Source: Haemonchus contortus (taxonomy: Eukaryota > Nematoda > Chromadorea > Rhabditida > Trichostrongylidae). Taken from it: a stretch of DNA of 64,000 bases. The position numbers and the translations under genes are program-made. Where the stretch lies: the NCBI GenBank assembly GCA_000469685.2, contig LS997566.1:17675545-17739544 (forward strand), written 5' to 3'. Under the pieces are notes generated by a model. It worked only from the letters and a program-made list of their open reading frames with translations. It was not told where the DNA came from and searched no databases. Positions 13,828-26,173 of this stretch are shown here, piece by piece (positions within the stretch are counted from its first letter, which is position 1; the number at the start of each line of letters is the position of its first letter).

Positions 13828-16662
13828 TAATAACGAGGCGAATCGATTACACAAAACCGATCTCCCACGACACCTCACCAACATGGGTAACGGAACTTCT
13901 CCCCTATCGCGGCATTCTCCCTTGCGGCATGCGGCGAACGTCACTGCAATTACCGTACTCCCGCCAATCGATAGGTCGCGGAATTTTTCCTTGACTGGCT
14001 TGCTTTTTCATTGGATTTTATGGTTTTTTCTTCTGTTTCTTTTTAGTTTTCATGTTTATTAGACTTGATTATTTCAAATGACTCCTCCTATATAAAAGAC
14101 GATCAGAATCGCATTGGAACTGAAGAGAGCGGCCGGCCAATTCAAATGTTTAAAGGACTCCCCACCACACAAATTGCGCGCTCCAATCTTCCATCGCAAT
14201 CCTGCGATAGGCGGCGGGTGCGGCGTGTTCAACGCCGTGTTAGGGGAGAAGTTCACGGACCCCACCAACATTAGCGCAAGCTTATTGTCTTTGAGTTTTC
14301 TATACTTTTCGTTATTCTATTTTCGGTCCAAGTTTACTTCATTTTTTTGTTGTTCTTCTAAGAATAACCCGCTCATAGCGGAACTAAATTATTAATTGAT
14401 AACTACAGTAATAGTAAATCTTAATGACACTATTAAATTGAATAGAGAGTAATTCATCTTTTCGCCTCGTTCATTGGCCTTATATGTATGGCTTTTCATA
14501 CAATCCAAGAAGGGCTAGCACTTTCATTCATAGCCCACCCCTTTCACACTAGTTTAAATACCTCCCTCAATTAGCTTTTGACCGCGTCATACACTACTTT
14601 TAATCCTAGTAGCTTCCTCTCATCGGTGTTGTGAATCAATCTTTAGTCATAGTAATGACATCGGGGTGAGTATTGAGGCAGAGATTGTGAATAGATGATG
14701 GGTAGCGACGGCAGGATGATGGAGAATGAAAGGAAGTTGGAAAGAAGAATATCAGAACATATACAGTTCAATGTTAGCATTTAAAGCCCAGTTCGCGATA
14801 AAAATGATTCCTGAAAGACATCCTTCTGATGAATCTGAATGTGGCGCTCCAGTATAGCACGGGCCATATCGATACACGGCCTATGGTCCGTCTCAGGGGC
14901 TAAGAGATCATATCGGTTGAATGCCAAAACCGTAGTGGACGAGTTTCAACGGCGTTGTAGAGGCTGCGCTATCTCAAGGAGCCCCCATGTTGGAATTCAG
15001 ACAATTTGTTACGGCCCATGGCGACAGTGAAAGGCAATTTTCGACAATTTGGCTTGATGTAGTCAGCCGTTTGCGTAGTTGCAGCAACTAAAATCTCGCC
15101 CGGATATCCCCTCTATGCCATTTCCGTCATAATAATCTCGTACAACCTCTGTTTCCCACTACTTTTAGAAGCCTCATTTTCCGTAAAATGCGCGGATTTT
15201 CTCATTTTCTTCGCCACCGATGCACTTCTCGTGGACTGTGCCTTTATACCTTTCCACTTATTTTCAAGAAAAACAGCAGTCTCAGTGAGCACTGAAATAG
15301 TTGCTGGTTATGAGAGGCGTGTGGCTTCTGTTCTCTGTCAGAAAATCATGGTTTCCCGTTCAAAATCCCTAATTCGTAGCTGGAATCCGACACTGACATC
15401 TGAAGCCAGATAATCCAGCGCTCCAGTTTTGGGTGTCAGTTTCGGATTCCATCTACTAACTGGAGACTTTTGATGGTGCACAATAAATTGAGCTTGCTGG
15501 GGGCCCGAGTGCTCTCTAGAAGGAGCCCATTTTTACAACAATCATGCCGCTATCTGGCAGTTGTTTAGAGGATACCAAGAAGGCGTCAAATTGCTATTTC
15601 TGGTGATTCCCTCTGATCAGTTAAATATTTGTATAAATACCTCTACTCGCATATCGTGTGGGACGCCTTTCGACCTCCACGGTTCCATAACGTAGGGTTT
15701 CCGAAGTATGGTTGAGATGTAAACAAAAAATCCTCAGTTGTTCCTAGTCTTCATTTCTATCAATAGAGCCTCAATAGCGAAACCTTCAACAACTGTTGTC
15801 GTTCACGCCGGTCATGGCATTGAATCAGTTAAGGAAGCCCTTCAACAGCTTCGCTTTTTTCTTGAGCCATGGTAAATGTTCAAGCTGGATCACAACAGGG
15901 AGTATCCAATTTCCGTTACTGACTCCTCAAAGGTACTAACTGGTGCTGCCGACCACATAAAACTTGAATGGTGTCCACCGCCCTTTCTGTAACACAAATC
16001 TGAGATTTCAAAAATACATGTAGCGACAGAGAGATGTACATAGTGGTCATGGTGTAGCTGTTAGGGACGAGGCAGTTTTTGATAACATTCAACCTAATGT
16101 ATTCCATTACTAACTATATCCGTCGTCAGTTTTCATCGCTTATTGTTCTCTGATCAATGTTCTACCACACTTTCTATCTTGTAAGTTAACTATGTAGGTG
16201 AGCACGACGTCGTCTCAGAGAAAGGCGCAATGGTCATCCGCACTCAACCGTTCCTAACAAAACGCTCCCGTTGTCATCAGTTTCTAAAACTCAGCTTCTG
16301 TATTCCGAAAAGTCTCCTGGAAATGATGTAATCATGTCTCAAAGCGCTCATTGGTGGTGAATGGCTAGCTTCAGGCCCTTATTGCGCCATTTTGAGACAG
16401 TTTTCGTCATAACAATGCCCAATATCGGCTTCTAAGAGAACAGATTTCTTACTAATGTCCTTAGAAAGTCCTCAGAAGAAAAATCAGACCCACTAGTATA
16501 GAGGATGCAGCGGACGTAGCCATTTCCTTCGACGTCTCCTGTCAATCTAAAACTTCTTATTGCTGTAAGATCAGCATCAGCTGTGATATTGAGATTCTTT
16601 GCCGCTTTGTCTGGTTTGAGTGAATTAGCTCATCAATTCGGAAGCCCGAATATATCGCGAGT
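13828..16662. other. Intergenic; one TATA-like site
   Basis: No supported gene. A TATATAAAAG box at about 14,089-14,098 is followed some 20 bases later by TCGCATT, which resembles a core promoter, but the ORFs downstream (14,065-14,395) overlap one another in different frames and none is clearly coding. Confidence 0.3.
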
Positions 16663-17040
16663 TTGGATTTCTGGCCCAACTTCGCCAAACCCTCAATCTA
16701 CTCTAACATATTCGGTCTTGATGTTGAAAATCCCCAAGTTCCAAATTTTCCGCTCACACGGTCCGTACACTATACGCTCAGCTGCTTACTCGCTCAGATG
16801 AAGCCTCGCGTTGTGAAGGGTCAATTCAGCCCAGGGGAGGTCAGTTTCATGAGCCATGTAGTCCAGATGAGTATTGTCCGAGAACGACTTCATAATGGGC
16901 AACCTTATATCACTCACAAGGAGACAGGATCTTATGTTCATTCTGATGAGTGTGCTTTTAAAGGAATTTTCAAGATTTTCTTAAGATTTCGTGTTGAACG
17001 AAACATGTGCTCAATAGGAAGAAATTGGCCTGAACTATAA
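16663..17040 (+). CDS. Uncharacterised 125-codon ORF
   Basis: This is the longest open frame in the 14-19 kb interval and has protein-like composition (PQVPNFPLTRSVHYTLSCLL; GQPYITHKETGSYVHSDECA). It starts with a non-ATG codon, so if real it is an exon or the remnant of one. No domain was recognised and no splice-linked partner was found. Confidence 0.25.
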   Translation: MDFWPNFAKPSIYSNIFGLDVENPQVPNFPLTRSVHYTLSCLLAQMKPRVVKGQFSPGEVSFMSHVVQMSIVRERLHNGQPYITHKETGSYVHSDECAFKGIFKIFLRFRVERNMCSIGRNWPEL

Positions 17041-20000
17041 ATGCAAAGACCTCTTGACTATACTTTCACGTACGAGAATGAAACCAAACTTATCTATTTT
17101 GGTATCAAAATTTCTTAGACTAGTTACGTTAATCTCTTGAGACGCACAAACCCCAATTTCTCTACTTAACGACTGTGTTATTGCTCGGATCTGAGGAGGG
17201 TTTTTGTTTGCTGGCTCAAGCTTATCGTCCGACGGCTTGGTGATTAAGAGAGTTATTCCTTCGGCATTTTATGGGGCATCGCTTGTAGTAGCTATTCAAC
17301 GGGCGTCTAGAGAGTCTTACTCTATTTGGAGGTAAGTTGCCGGATAAAGAGAATTACATCTGAAAATCACTCTTCCTTCAGTATCACCTGTAGTTGCACT
17401 GGTAGGTTTTGTCGCCGTGATCTCGCTCCAGTTGTTCTGATCGTGTCATCAGCTTTTTCAGCTTTTTTTTATAGACGACAATTCCTTCATTGCGGCGCAA
17501 CTTTTATCTTTCCTTTCGAGCCTTCTATCGAGTGATATGGATTCTTTGCCGAAATATGATTAAAGTTAGTGACAAAGTTTGGGATTCAAGCGAAACCTGT
17601 GTAGATAGTTCCCTAGGAGCTCATCTGACCTACAACCTTTTGATGGAGGCCATTATCTTTCTACTGTTTTATTACTGCAACCTGACTTACATTTACTAGC
17701 TATGAGTCTTAGAACCAAGGATAAGGAGTATGGCGACAAAGTCGCTTTTCAAGTGACGTGGATCACTAGATTTATCAGCAACTGCTCAAGACCGTAAATT
17801 CAGCCTTGCTTATAAGTAGCAATAATAAACCGAGTCAGACCATTTCATTCTAGGACTTTACGTTGCGAAGTGATATATTGCTTGACTAACATGAAGCACA
17901 AAATTCAATACATCGATCTCAGCTGGTCAAGAGGAGACACATACGTAAGCTTCCCAGTGGCAACAGCTTTCTCAAAGATGAAGTGTTCAGTTTCGTAGGT
18001 TTGTCCATTGAGGGCTTCTTGACGACTAGTTCTACCAGACATTCCGCAATGTTCAACAACATTAGCCATCACCAAGGTGGGGCATGTTGGTCTACCACAC
18101 CTCAAGACGATATACATAGAAACAGTTTACATGCAAGAAGTGGTCGTGCTCATGAAAAGTTCATGAAAATGCGTTTTCTCCTTTGAATCTTAGAGATCCG
18201 TCGGTAGCACATAGCTGAAGATCTTTCCGAATACTTACATCGTTTTTTGAGTCAGCTTGGACGGAATAATATTCATTTCCTGCCTAGACTTCCGAATATC
18301 ACTGGATTGCGGACAATAGCCTGACTACTTGGCAATCATACCCCTCTTCCAATCATAGTCACACTGTATGCGCAATTGTTTTTCTCGGGATGGTTGAAAT
18401 GCGGTATCTGGAACTCTGGAACTCATTGTCGCTTTCGGATAAGGCCCACATGCATGCTAACCGGATTTGTGCGCTGTTATTGCACAATGCTCCATAATCC
18501 CTCAATGTGCTTGAGCAACAAAGCATCGATGCTTGCCGCTCAAGGACACTTTGATATCGCAAATGGGCCAGACTAGCCTACTGATTGATATCTACTCTAA
18601 TCTTCATGGTATCTCCAATCCACATGGCGAGACCTGCAAAAAAGAGATATCATGTTGTAGACAGCACCATTTCTTAAATTGGTTTTTTCTTCTCTAGCTG
18701 CTTAGTATCGGGACTTGATCGATAAGGATAAGGATTCACAAGCCTCACAATTTTATGCTGCTGTGTTACATTTTTTGCATTTTATGCAACCAAATGTTTT
18801 TTATGTTTACTGTTTACGTTTATTTATGTTATTTCTTCAAAATAGTTGTATGAGGTTATGTCTATTACCCAGAGATATCCGCATCCATAAATTACACTAG
18901 TCACATACTTGATGCCGTCGGAATCGGATATCATTTTAGCTCAGTAACAGATTACATCCTTCCGGGAGCAGAGCTCGTTAGTAAACGTAAGGCTTTTACA
19001 ATAGTATAGCATCCCATTGACACATCCTCTGTTTGAAAGGACTGCTCATCAATTCATTTTCTCTCCAAATAGCAGAGCGAGTTCAAATGTATGTGATTGA
19101 GCGTGCATGATGTATAGAGAAAAAGTGGGACCGCTTTTTGCGTGTAGTGCTCAGGTAAACTTGCTAAGGTCGGTCAAACAGTTCTGCAGACCGACTTCAG
19201 GTTTTTCGCAAAATCGTATCCATTGCCGAACACTGTGAGCTGCCTCCATTAGTGACTAGAGTCATGTAGTAAAGTATTGCACCGTCTATTACGAACTTCA
19301 GTCTGATTGCGAATGGAACTTGTGAACTAAATCGCAATGCGATGCCACTTGCGCTCGTCTCGAATCGCTGCAGTTCTGAAAACTGTCACCGTTCGAATGC
19401 CCTGGACCAATCCACGATTTCGAATCGGAGCCTCCTGAAAAAATCCCGGATAAAACTACATGAGCTGTTCCTTTGGCACCAGGTTGGATTCTATGGGTAG
19501 CTTCTGCGATTCAGCGATCATCACAAGTAGTTTCGACTAGTTCGACACAGAGATTCTTCAACTTCCTAACACTCGCGGCAGCGCCTCTTAGACTGCACTG
19601 CTTCAGTGTAGAAAAAGGAAAAGAGACTGAAATATGTATGACAGACCCCGATGCTGATTTTTTCTTTGATTGTTTCCTTATTACGATCGCTGGAAATCTT
19701 AAGGGCGTGAAGTAATTGTTCAACGGGAAGCTCTATCTGGGCCTTCATTTTTTTCATTCATTCTAACGTTGTCATAAGAATGTTAAGGTTTTTTTAAAAG
19801 AACCGATGAATAAGCGTCGAGACAGTGCCCAAAGAGACGCTGTGACATAATCTCGTTTTCACATCAAAGGTTTACAAAACATCCAATTTCCCTTGTGTAC
19901 TCTCTGAATCGGAATTGTACAGGGTCGTTTGGATACCGGTCTAGGGCAACTTTCTTGCCACCGCGCGACCAACATCGTCCTCACAAACCTGTTGCGCCAC

Positions 20001-21420
20001 TCAGCAATTGTGACGCTCACCACCTTTCCACAAACCTACTTCATGCATCGTCATGTATTTCTCCTCCGTCTCCTTTGTTCACCACATTTGTCTGTAGGAA
20101 CTTTTCATTCCATTGTTATGATAACCTCTGTAGATCCGAACCTTTGTTACTACGAATGACCCTAAGTAACTACGTGTCGATAGGTAGAAGCAGTAAGCTT
20201 GTGATGGGCCTTTGATCTAACAATAAAAGCAGTTTACCCTGAGTGGAGAAAGCAAAGAATTGATTATTCAGCTTTTCTCTGCACATACTAGCAGTTCTTA
20301 TACACATAGTGATACTGAATAGATGAAATTGTTAGTGGCTGAACGCGTTCAAGGTCGCCACTATCAGCTTTCGCTCACTCTTTCTGATTTCGTTCAGTTA
20401 GCATGACTTTGAACGCCATGAATAACCCACTTTGAAAATAAATACTCTTTTCTGTTTGTGTTGTATTCGTTTTTTCTTCCACTTGCTTTCTGTTTCATTC
20501 CACACCTTGAACAATATAAGGGTCCACGATCTTTTGGGAACCCCTTAATCCATATTTTCATCCAGGTTTCACATCAATCAGAAGCCACATCTCCTCTTGG
20601 ACTATTCTGAAATTCGACACTGTAAGCCCAGAGCAATGAGAGTTATAGGCTTCCGGTCAAAAGTTCACATACGTAAGACACTCCCATTAAATTGTATGTG
20701 GCTAGGCGCTTCTGGGAGTTTTCCTTTGCTCCTCACAGTGATTCAAAGGGTTCGTTCTAGTTCCAGCTTTCACCTACTTTTCGATAAGTTTCCTTTGGAG
20801 CCCCTCAGTGAATGAGTTCAAGGGCAATTAATCGGTAAGAATAATTTCAAATGCTCAAAAAATCTAAATTAAATATATAAAAATCGCTGTCACAATTTTG
20901 AAGAGGGACGGTTTTCTCAAAATAGCAGCCGGAAATAATTTTACACACCGACATGATTTTAGCATGACAACATTTATATGGACCTTACGTATACTAGAGC
21001 AAGACAAAGACTTCTTCTGCATGACTGTTGTTAACTAGCCGCAAAACATTATGCGGGAACAGGTGGACTTTTTTGTAGTTCGTCCTTGTTTGCTCTTTCT
21101 GGGAGGGTTTTTGAGCCAGGCGGGAGACTTCAGGGGTCTGCCTTGAAAACTCAGTTATTCGACGTACTTAATTTTCGTGATCAACACTAACTTATCACAA
21201 CTCAGTACCCACAGTGAACAGGCGGACCATCCTACTCGCACAGTTACCTCGAAAGGAGTTCCATATGCAGAGGAACATTTAGTTTGCATCACACTCATCT
21301 AACGTCGCACTCGACAGGGGGGTCAGCACCATTCTGTTCCCACAGTTGACATTAGCTTACCCATTTTATTTGGGGGAGAGGTAGAATGCAAGGTCGCCGC
21401 TATCAGCTTTAATATGCAAG
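17041..21420. other. 4.4 kb without a supported gene
   Basis: Many short ORFs occur in all frames, none with domain resemblance, signal peptide plus splice site, or paired exons. No tRNA-like structure or tandem array was noticed. Confidence 0.35.
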
Positions 21421-21840
21421 ATGACTCATTTTATTAAACCGACGTCTGATTTTTTTAACCGGAACAATGCAGCTTCCCATTTTCGTTTTACCTCGACCCA
21501 CATTTTTGACTTTCCTATGGGGAGATCGTGCTCCTACATGTCGCTTGTCGGAGAGCGCCCTGTAAGGGTCAGTTTACGAGTTGATTCTTCTACAGTTTAC
21601 GATTACTGTACCTGCCGCGAAACCAGCGCCACGTGCATGCACGCGACCGTGGCAGTTCGGGGGGGGGGGGGGGGGAGGGGAGTGACGGGGGAAACGGGTC
21701 ACCTTGTGCGTCCGAAGACGCGCGCGGCAAATCGTGCGGCGAAGTTCGTGACGATTTGTACTCCGAAGTTCGCCGCGCAATTTGCCGCGCAGGTGACACA
21801 TACCTCAATTCGGGTACAAAGTCCGCACACCCATTCATAG
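21421..21840 (+). CDS. 139-codon ORF with a SWIM-like CxC...CxH motif, doubtful
   Basis: The ORF begins at an ATG. Around codons 63-74 it has VYDYCTCRETSATCMHATVAV-type spacing: C-x-C-x6-C-x-H followed by A-x-x-A-V. This resembles the SWIM zinc-finger pattern found in MULE-type transposases and some chromatin proteins. Shortly after, the reading frame passes through the G17 tract, giving a Gly run, and the rest is low complexity (Ala-rich). The ORF could be a fragment of a transposon gene, or chance. The opposite strand is also open here, which lowers confidence. Confidence 0.22.
   Translation: MTHFIKPTSDFFNRNNAASHFRFTSTHIFDFPMGRSCSYMSLVGERPVRVSLRVDSSTVYDYCTCRETSATCMHATVAVRGGGGGRGVTGETGHLVRPKTRAANRAAKFVTICTPKFAAQFAAQVTHTSIRVQSPHTHS
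21659..21675 (+). repeat. G17 homopolymer tract
   Basis: Seventeen consecutive G, then A and GGGG. The tract lies in an unusually GC-rich patch (about 21,600-21,800, many CG dinucleotides) compared with the AT-rich surroundings. Confidence 0.95.
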
Positions 21841-22389
21841 GTTCTCCACAATGATTGAATATGTTCTGCAGTAAATAACTTGACGATTGTCTGTGTCATC
21901 ACAATTCAAACTTGCATTTGTCGAGTTTTCTTCTTTGGCTTTTGGTACTCATATGCACACATTTTCCTCCAAAACACCAAAGCAAACTCGAATGGCTCCG
22001 CTCCCAACCATGCTCCCTCGTATATGTTCAGTGTGGAAGTTGGGTCGCATTTGCAGGGGCTCCCCGTAAATGGCTTTGCCTCAATTCGCCGAGACATCCT
22101 TTTATTACATACATTTTTTGATTGAATTAATTCTTTCGAGGATTTTTTAGTTGAGGGATGAAGGGGCAATAGGTAGCTAGTGAGACCTACTTTCCGAATA
22201 GTTAGAAGTGGTAGAAGTAGCTATTCACTATTTCTGTTCTGATCAAAGTTATCGATCTATCAATCAACTCAAAGAGGAGAAAAGAACGAAAGAAAGGCAA
22301 GTTCCTCGTGAAGTTGGGCTTCACCTGATACTCCGGCACCTGTTTTCCCATTGATCATTGCTTCCTTCGAAGGACCTTTAGAAATATTT
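21841..22389. other. Intergenic, nothing recognised
   Basis: Several short ORFs overlap in three frames between 21,880 and 22,170; this overlap argues against any of them being real. Confidence 0.35.
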
Positions 22390-22665
22390 TTATTCGTTCG
22401 AGGAGAACTGCAAGTGCTTGCGACCGAACACAGACGGCGAAAGCTCTGGGCTATACAGCACAGTTTTGAGGCAAAGTTTCCCAGCCCAATTATTTGACTC
22501 GCTATTGAAGAGCCTTGGTCTCAAAAGAGATGTTACGGTGCGAGGGGAAGAATTCCGAGATCCGAGCAGTGTAGCAGCCAAGCGAGGAAGAATTTGAAGT
22601 GTGACTTTTGTGAAAAAACGCCCACGGCTCGAGAAAGCATCATCTTCATCTAATCGGACCAGCAT
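22390..22665 (-). CDS. Possible 91-residue protein or 3' exon, unrecognised
   Basis: An ATG-initiated ORF on the minus strand ends with a stop that overlaps an AATAAA hexamer, as in compact nematode genes. The product is basic, Ser/Leu/Arg-rich, with no signal peptide or membrane segment. No family is recognised, and it may be chance. Confidence 0.25.
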   Translation of the reverse strand: MLVRLDEDDAFSSRGRFFTKVTLQILPRLAATLLGSRNSSPRTVTSLLRPRLFNSESNNWAGKLCLKTVLYSPELSPSVFGRKHLQFSSNE

Positions 22666-23029
22666 ATCCTTTGCCTACCGTTCACGTTTTGTGTGAACAT
22701 CTGATTGCAATGCCTTGGGGAATAGGATCTCGTATGCAAGCAGTTTTGATTGACGGCTAGCGATAAAAATGATTTTGACGCTTATTTTTCTTATTTATTT
22801 ATTATCATCTAATTGTTATTAATTAATTAATTAATTAACTTATTTCTTACTTGGACTGATCTTTGGCCTGTGTGTGGGGAGTTTAGTCACGTCTGAAATC
22901 GAAAGATCGCACTACATGAGGATGCGGAGTTGACGAGGCACCACTTCCAGTTCTATGTGTACTCAGTTGTATTTTGAAATGTAAGACGACCAACATGCAA
23001 GTTTTTCATTGACGCTTCAGTCCTCATTA
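22666..23029. other. Intergenic, AT-rich
   Basis: Holds a short TTAA repeat run (about 22,818-22,840) and no gene. Confidence 0.4.
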
Positions 23030-23202
23030 TCAAGGGAAAGCAATGGTAGCGTCAGAAGCAACATCCAGCCAAGACCCATCAGGGTAGTAGAGAGCAATAT
23101 TCGTGCAAGCGCCCTTGAGCCAGTACTGAGTGCACTCGTTGTTGTGCAGCGGCTGGAATCTCGTCCAAACACCCTCCTTCATCGTCACGGCGTGGCTCAG
23201 TC
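23030..23202 (-). CDS. 3'-terminal exon of an unrecognised gene
   Basis: On the minus strand a TTTTCAG acceptor opens an exon that stays open for 56 codons and ends in TGA. Composition is strongly protein-like, rich in aromatic residues: [20 protein letters not shown], a second Cys ten residues on, then [19 protein letters not shown] at the C-terminus. It begins in phase 1. Two Cys and several Trp suggest a secreted or extracellular fold, but no family was recognised. Its partner exons are uncertain; see the island at 23,820. Confidence 0.5.
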
Positions 23203-23819
23203 CTGAAAAGAAAATATTTCGAGGAAAGCAATATACTACCCGTTTCGTGCGGCTGTTCCCGTTTTTAGGCACTGTCCCTCTTTTCTACCCTCACTCCCAA
23301 TCCCACTTTCACCTTTTTGTCCCATAATATTAATGGGGATCATTCTGATCTATGTCTTTTAGGCGCTTGCAAACTACGTAGTCTCTAACAAATAAGACGC
23401 CTGCAAAGCGTGTCTATTTAATTGCTACGACTTTGTGGACTCAGTCTGGGCTGTCTGTTTTTTTCTAACCTTAGTCTTGGAAGACGTTGTATAAAGCCAA
23501 AGTCAAGAAAGTCAAAGTCTTGTCCGTTCTTGGACCGCCCTGATAACATTCTACCACGGTACTGCCTACTCACTCCGTAACTTCGGGACACTCTAAGCCA
23601 TACTCCTTATGGGAAGAGTTTGAGTAGTTGCCGATACCGATAGCATGGGACGAGATGGGGCTCGTCCCATCTCGTACGATGCTGCAGTAATGGTGCCTTG
23701 TTATTTCCACAAAAAGGTTCGTTCTCATCTCAAAAATAACTGCGCCCGGCCGTGTTTGTCCAACTAATTAGTAAGGACCAAAAATTGGGACTTTCACCAT
23801 CAAATTTCAAGTTCGGATT

Positions 23820-23963
23820 TTAGAGGAGATGGATTGAAGCATCAACCCACAAATCTTGGTAGATTTCAGTCAATTGGTGGTAAATATGTTTGCCGAACGG
23901 GTTAGAGTAGGATACCCAGTTGAACATTCCCATGCCCTCATTGTGATGCAGGAACTGTTCCGT
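23820..23963 (-). CDS. Exon-like island, perhaps same gene as 23,030-23,202
   Basis: After a CCCCTAG acceptor, 47 codons are open on the minus strand and read as real protein: FLHHNEGMGMFNWVSYSNPF, then HIYHQLTEIYQDLWVDA, with a stop at 23,820. The stop would be bypassed if a donor such as TGG|GTTGAT or TGG|GTATCC is used, but neither gives the phase-1 end needed to join directly to the exon at 23,202. An additional exon or a pseudogene is therefore possible. Confidence 0.4.
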   Translation of the reverse strand, partial: TEQFLHHNEGMGMFNWVSYSNPFGKHIYHQLTEIYQDLWVDASIHLL

Positions 23964-24201
23964 CTAGGGGCCAGAAAAATGTCACTTTAGTTTTGTAACG
24001 ATGCACTAGCGGACACAGAGAACGCTAGTCCTCAGCCTCTTCTCATTCAATTAGCACTGCATCTCATCGTCGACGTCTTCCTTTGTGCTCTTTGTAGCCT
24101 TGCATTCGGACGCGTAAATAAGTGCTTTTGAGCAGCTTGTAGGAGTCACGTTGGCCGTACACGCTCAAGAGTTTTTTCGTTGGAAGGCGTGTACTGGGAT
24201 T

Positions 24202-25331
<1,130 letters not shown>

Positions 25332-25550
25332 CTAATGTAGTTTTTTTTTTCTATGAAATCTCTGGTTTCCGTATACGTCTTGCGATCGTTCGATGCTGCT
25401 TTTTTTCTACAACAACGCTATACGTTTTGCTCACGGGTTTTTGTGAACCGGAATGTATTTAGGGTCACGAAATCTAAGATCCATCTATAAGTCTAAATCT
25501 ATAAGCTCAGCTAGATCGACATGTGCAGAATTATTTTTTATCTGGAATAA

Positions 25551-25853
25551 GGGGCAGAGGTGGTGTAGCGCCACTATATCACACGCACGGTCAGGGGTTC
25601 AAATCCCGGGTCGATGCCTATCTAAGCCAACGAAGCCTTCCATCCCTCCAGGGTCGGTAAATTGGTACTAGACTCGTATGGTAGGATAAAAGCACTGACT
25701 TGTACATCGGCTATGCACTGCAAGTCATTGTATAGGCCACATATCCATTCAATTCACCACTACGATTCTGAATGGAGGTAGAAGGCGGAGGCGCATCCTC
25801 ACGGGATTGATTAACACCAAAAACTTCTTCCTTCCTATCCTTTATCCGAAATA
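25551..25853 (+). repeat. tRNA-derived SINE, copy 3 (plus), best preserved
   Basis: This is the clearest copy. Box A-like GAGGTGGTGTAGCG is followed by an exact box B at 25,596-25,609 (GGTTCAAATCCCGG). The family body (AAGCCAACGAAGCCTTCCAT, GGTCGGTAAATTGGTACTAG, CACTGACTTGTACATCGGC) comes next, and then the tail (CACCACTACGATTCTGAATGG, shortened here) ending near ATCCTTTATCC. Confidence 0.82.
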
Positions 25854-26173
25854 GATTGATCGAAGATAAACCATATTCGTGGTCATAAGCTCTCCTAGTG
25901 ATCTTTTAGGTTGACAGAGAAAAGGAGTAATATTTTTGGAACTCGATTTTATCCCAAAATTCTAAGACTCTTCCACTTTCTAAATTTTTCTCTCTCATTT
26001 AACACCTTCAACATACTTCATATACTATCCAGAAGCCTTTTTCTGCTCTAATTCATTGTGTGCTACTCTTCGCTTTCGTTAAACCTTTGATCCATAGTTC
26101 GAGATTTATTTTGCAACCAAAGCTTGTAGGTCCGATCAAACCGATGAATTTGCCTTCTAACCTTTTTGTTCAG

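Noticed and set aside
14089..14274. Gene driven by the TATATAAAAG box
   Set aside because: Three overlapping frames on two strands are open and none has an ATG, signal or splice pattern that favours it.
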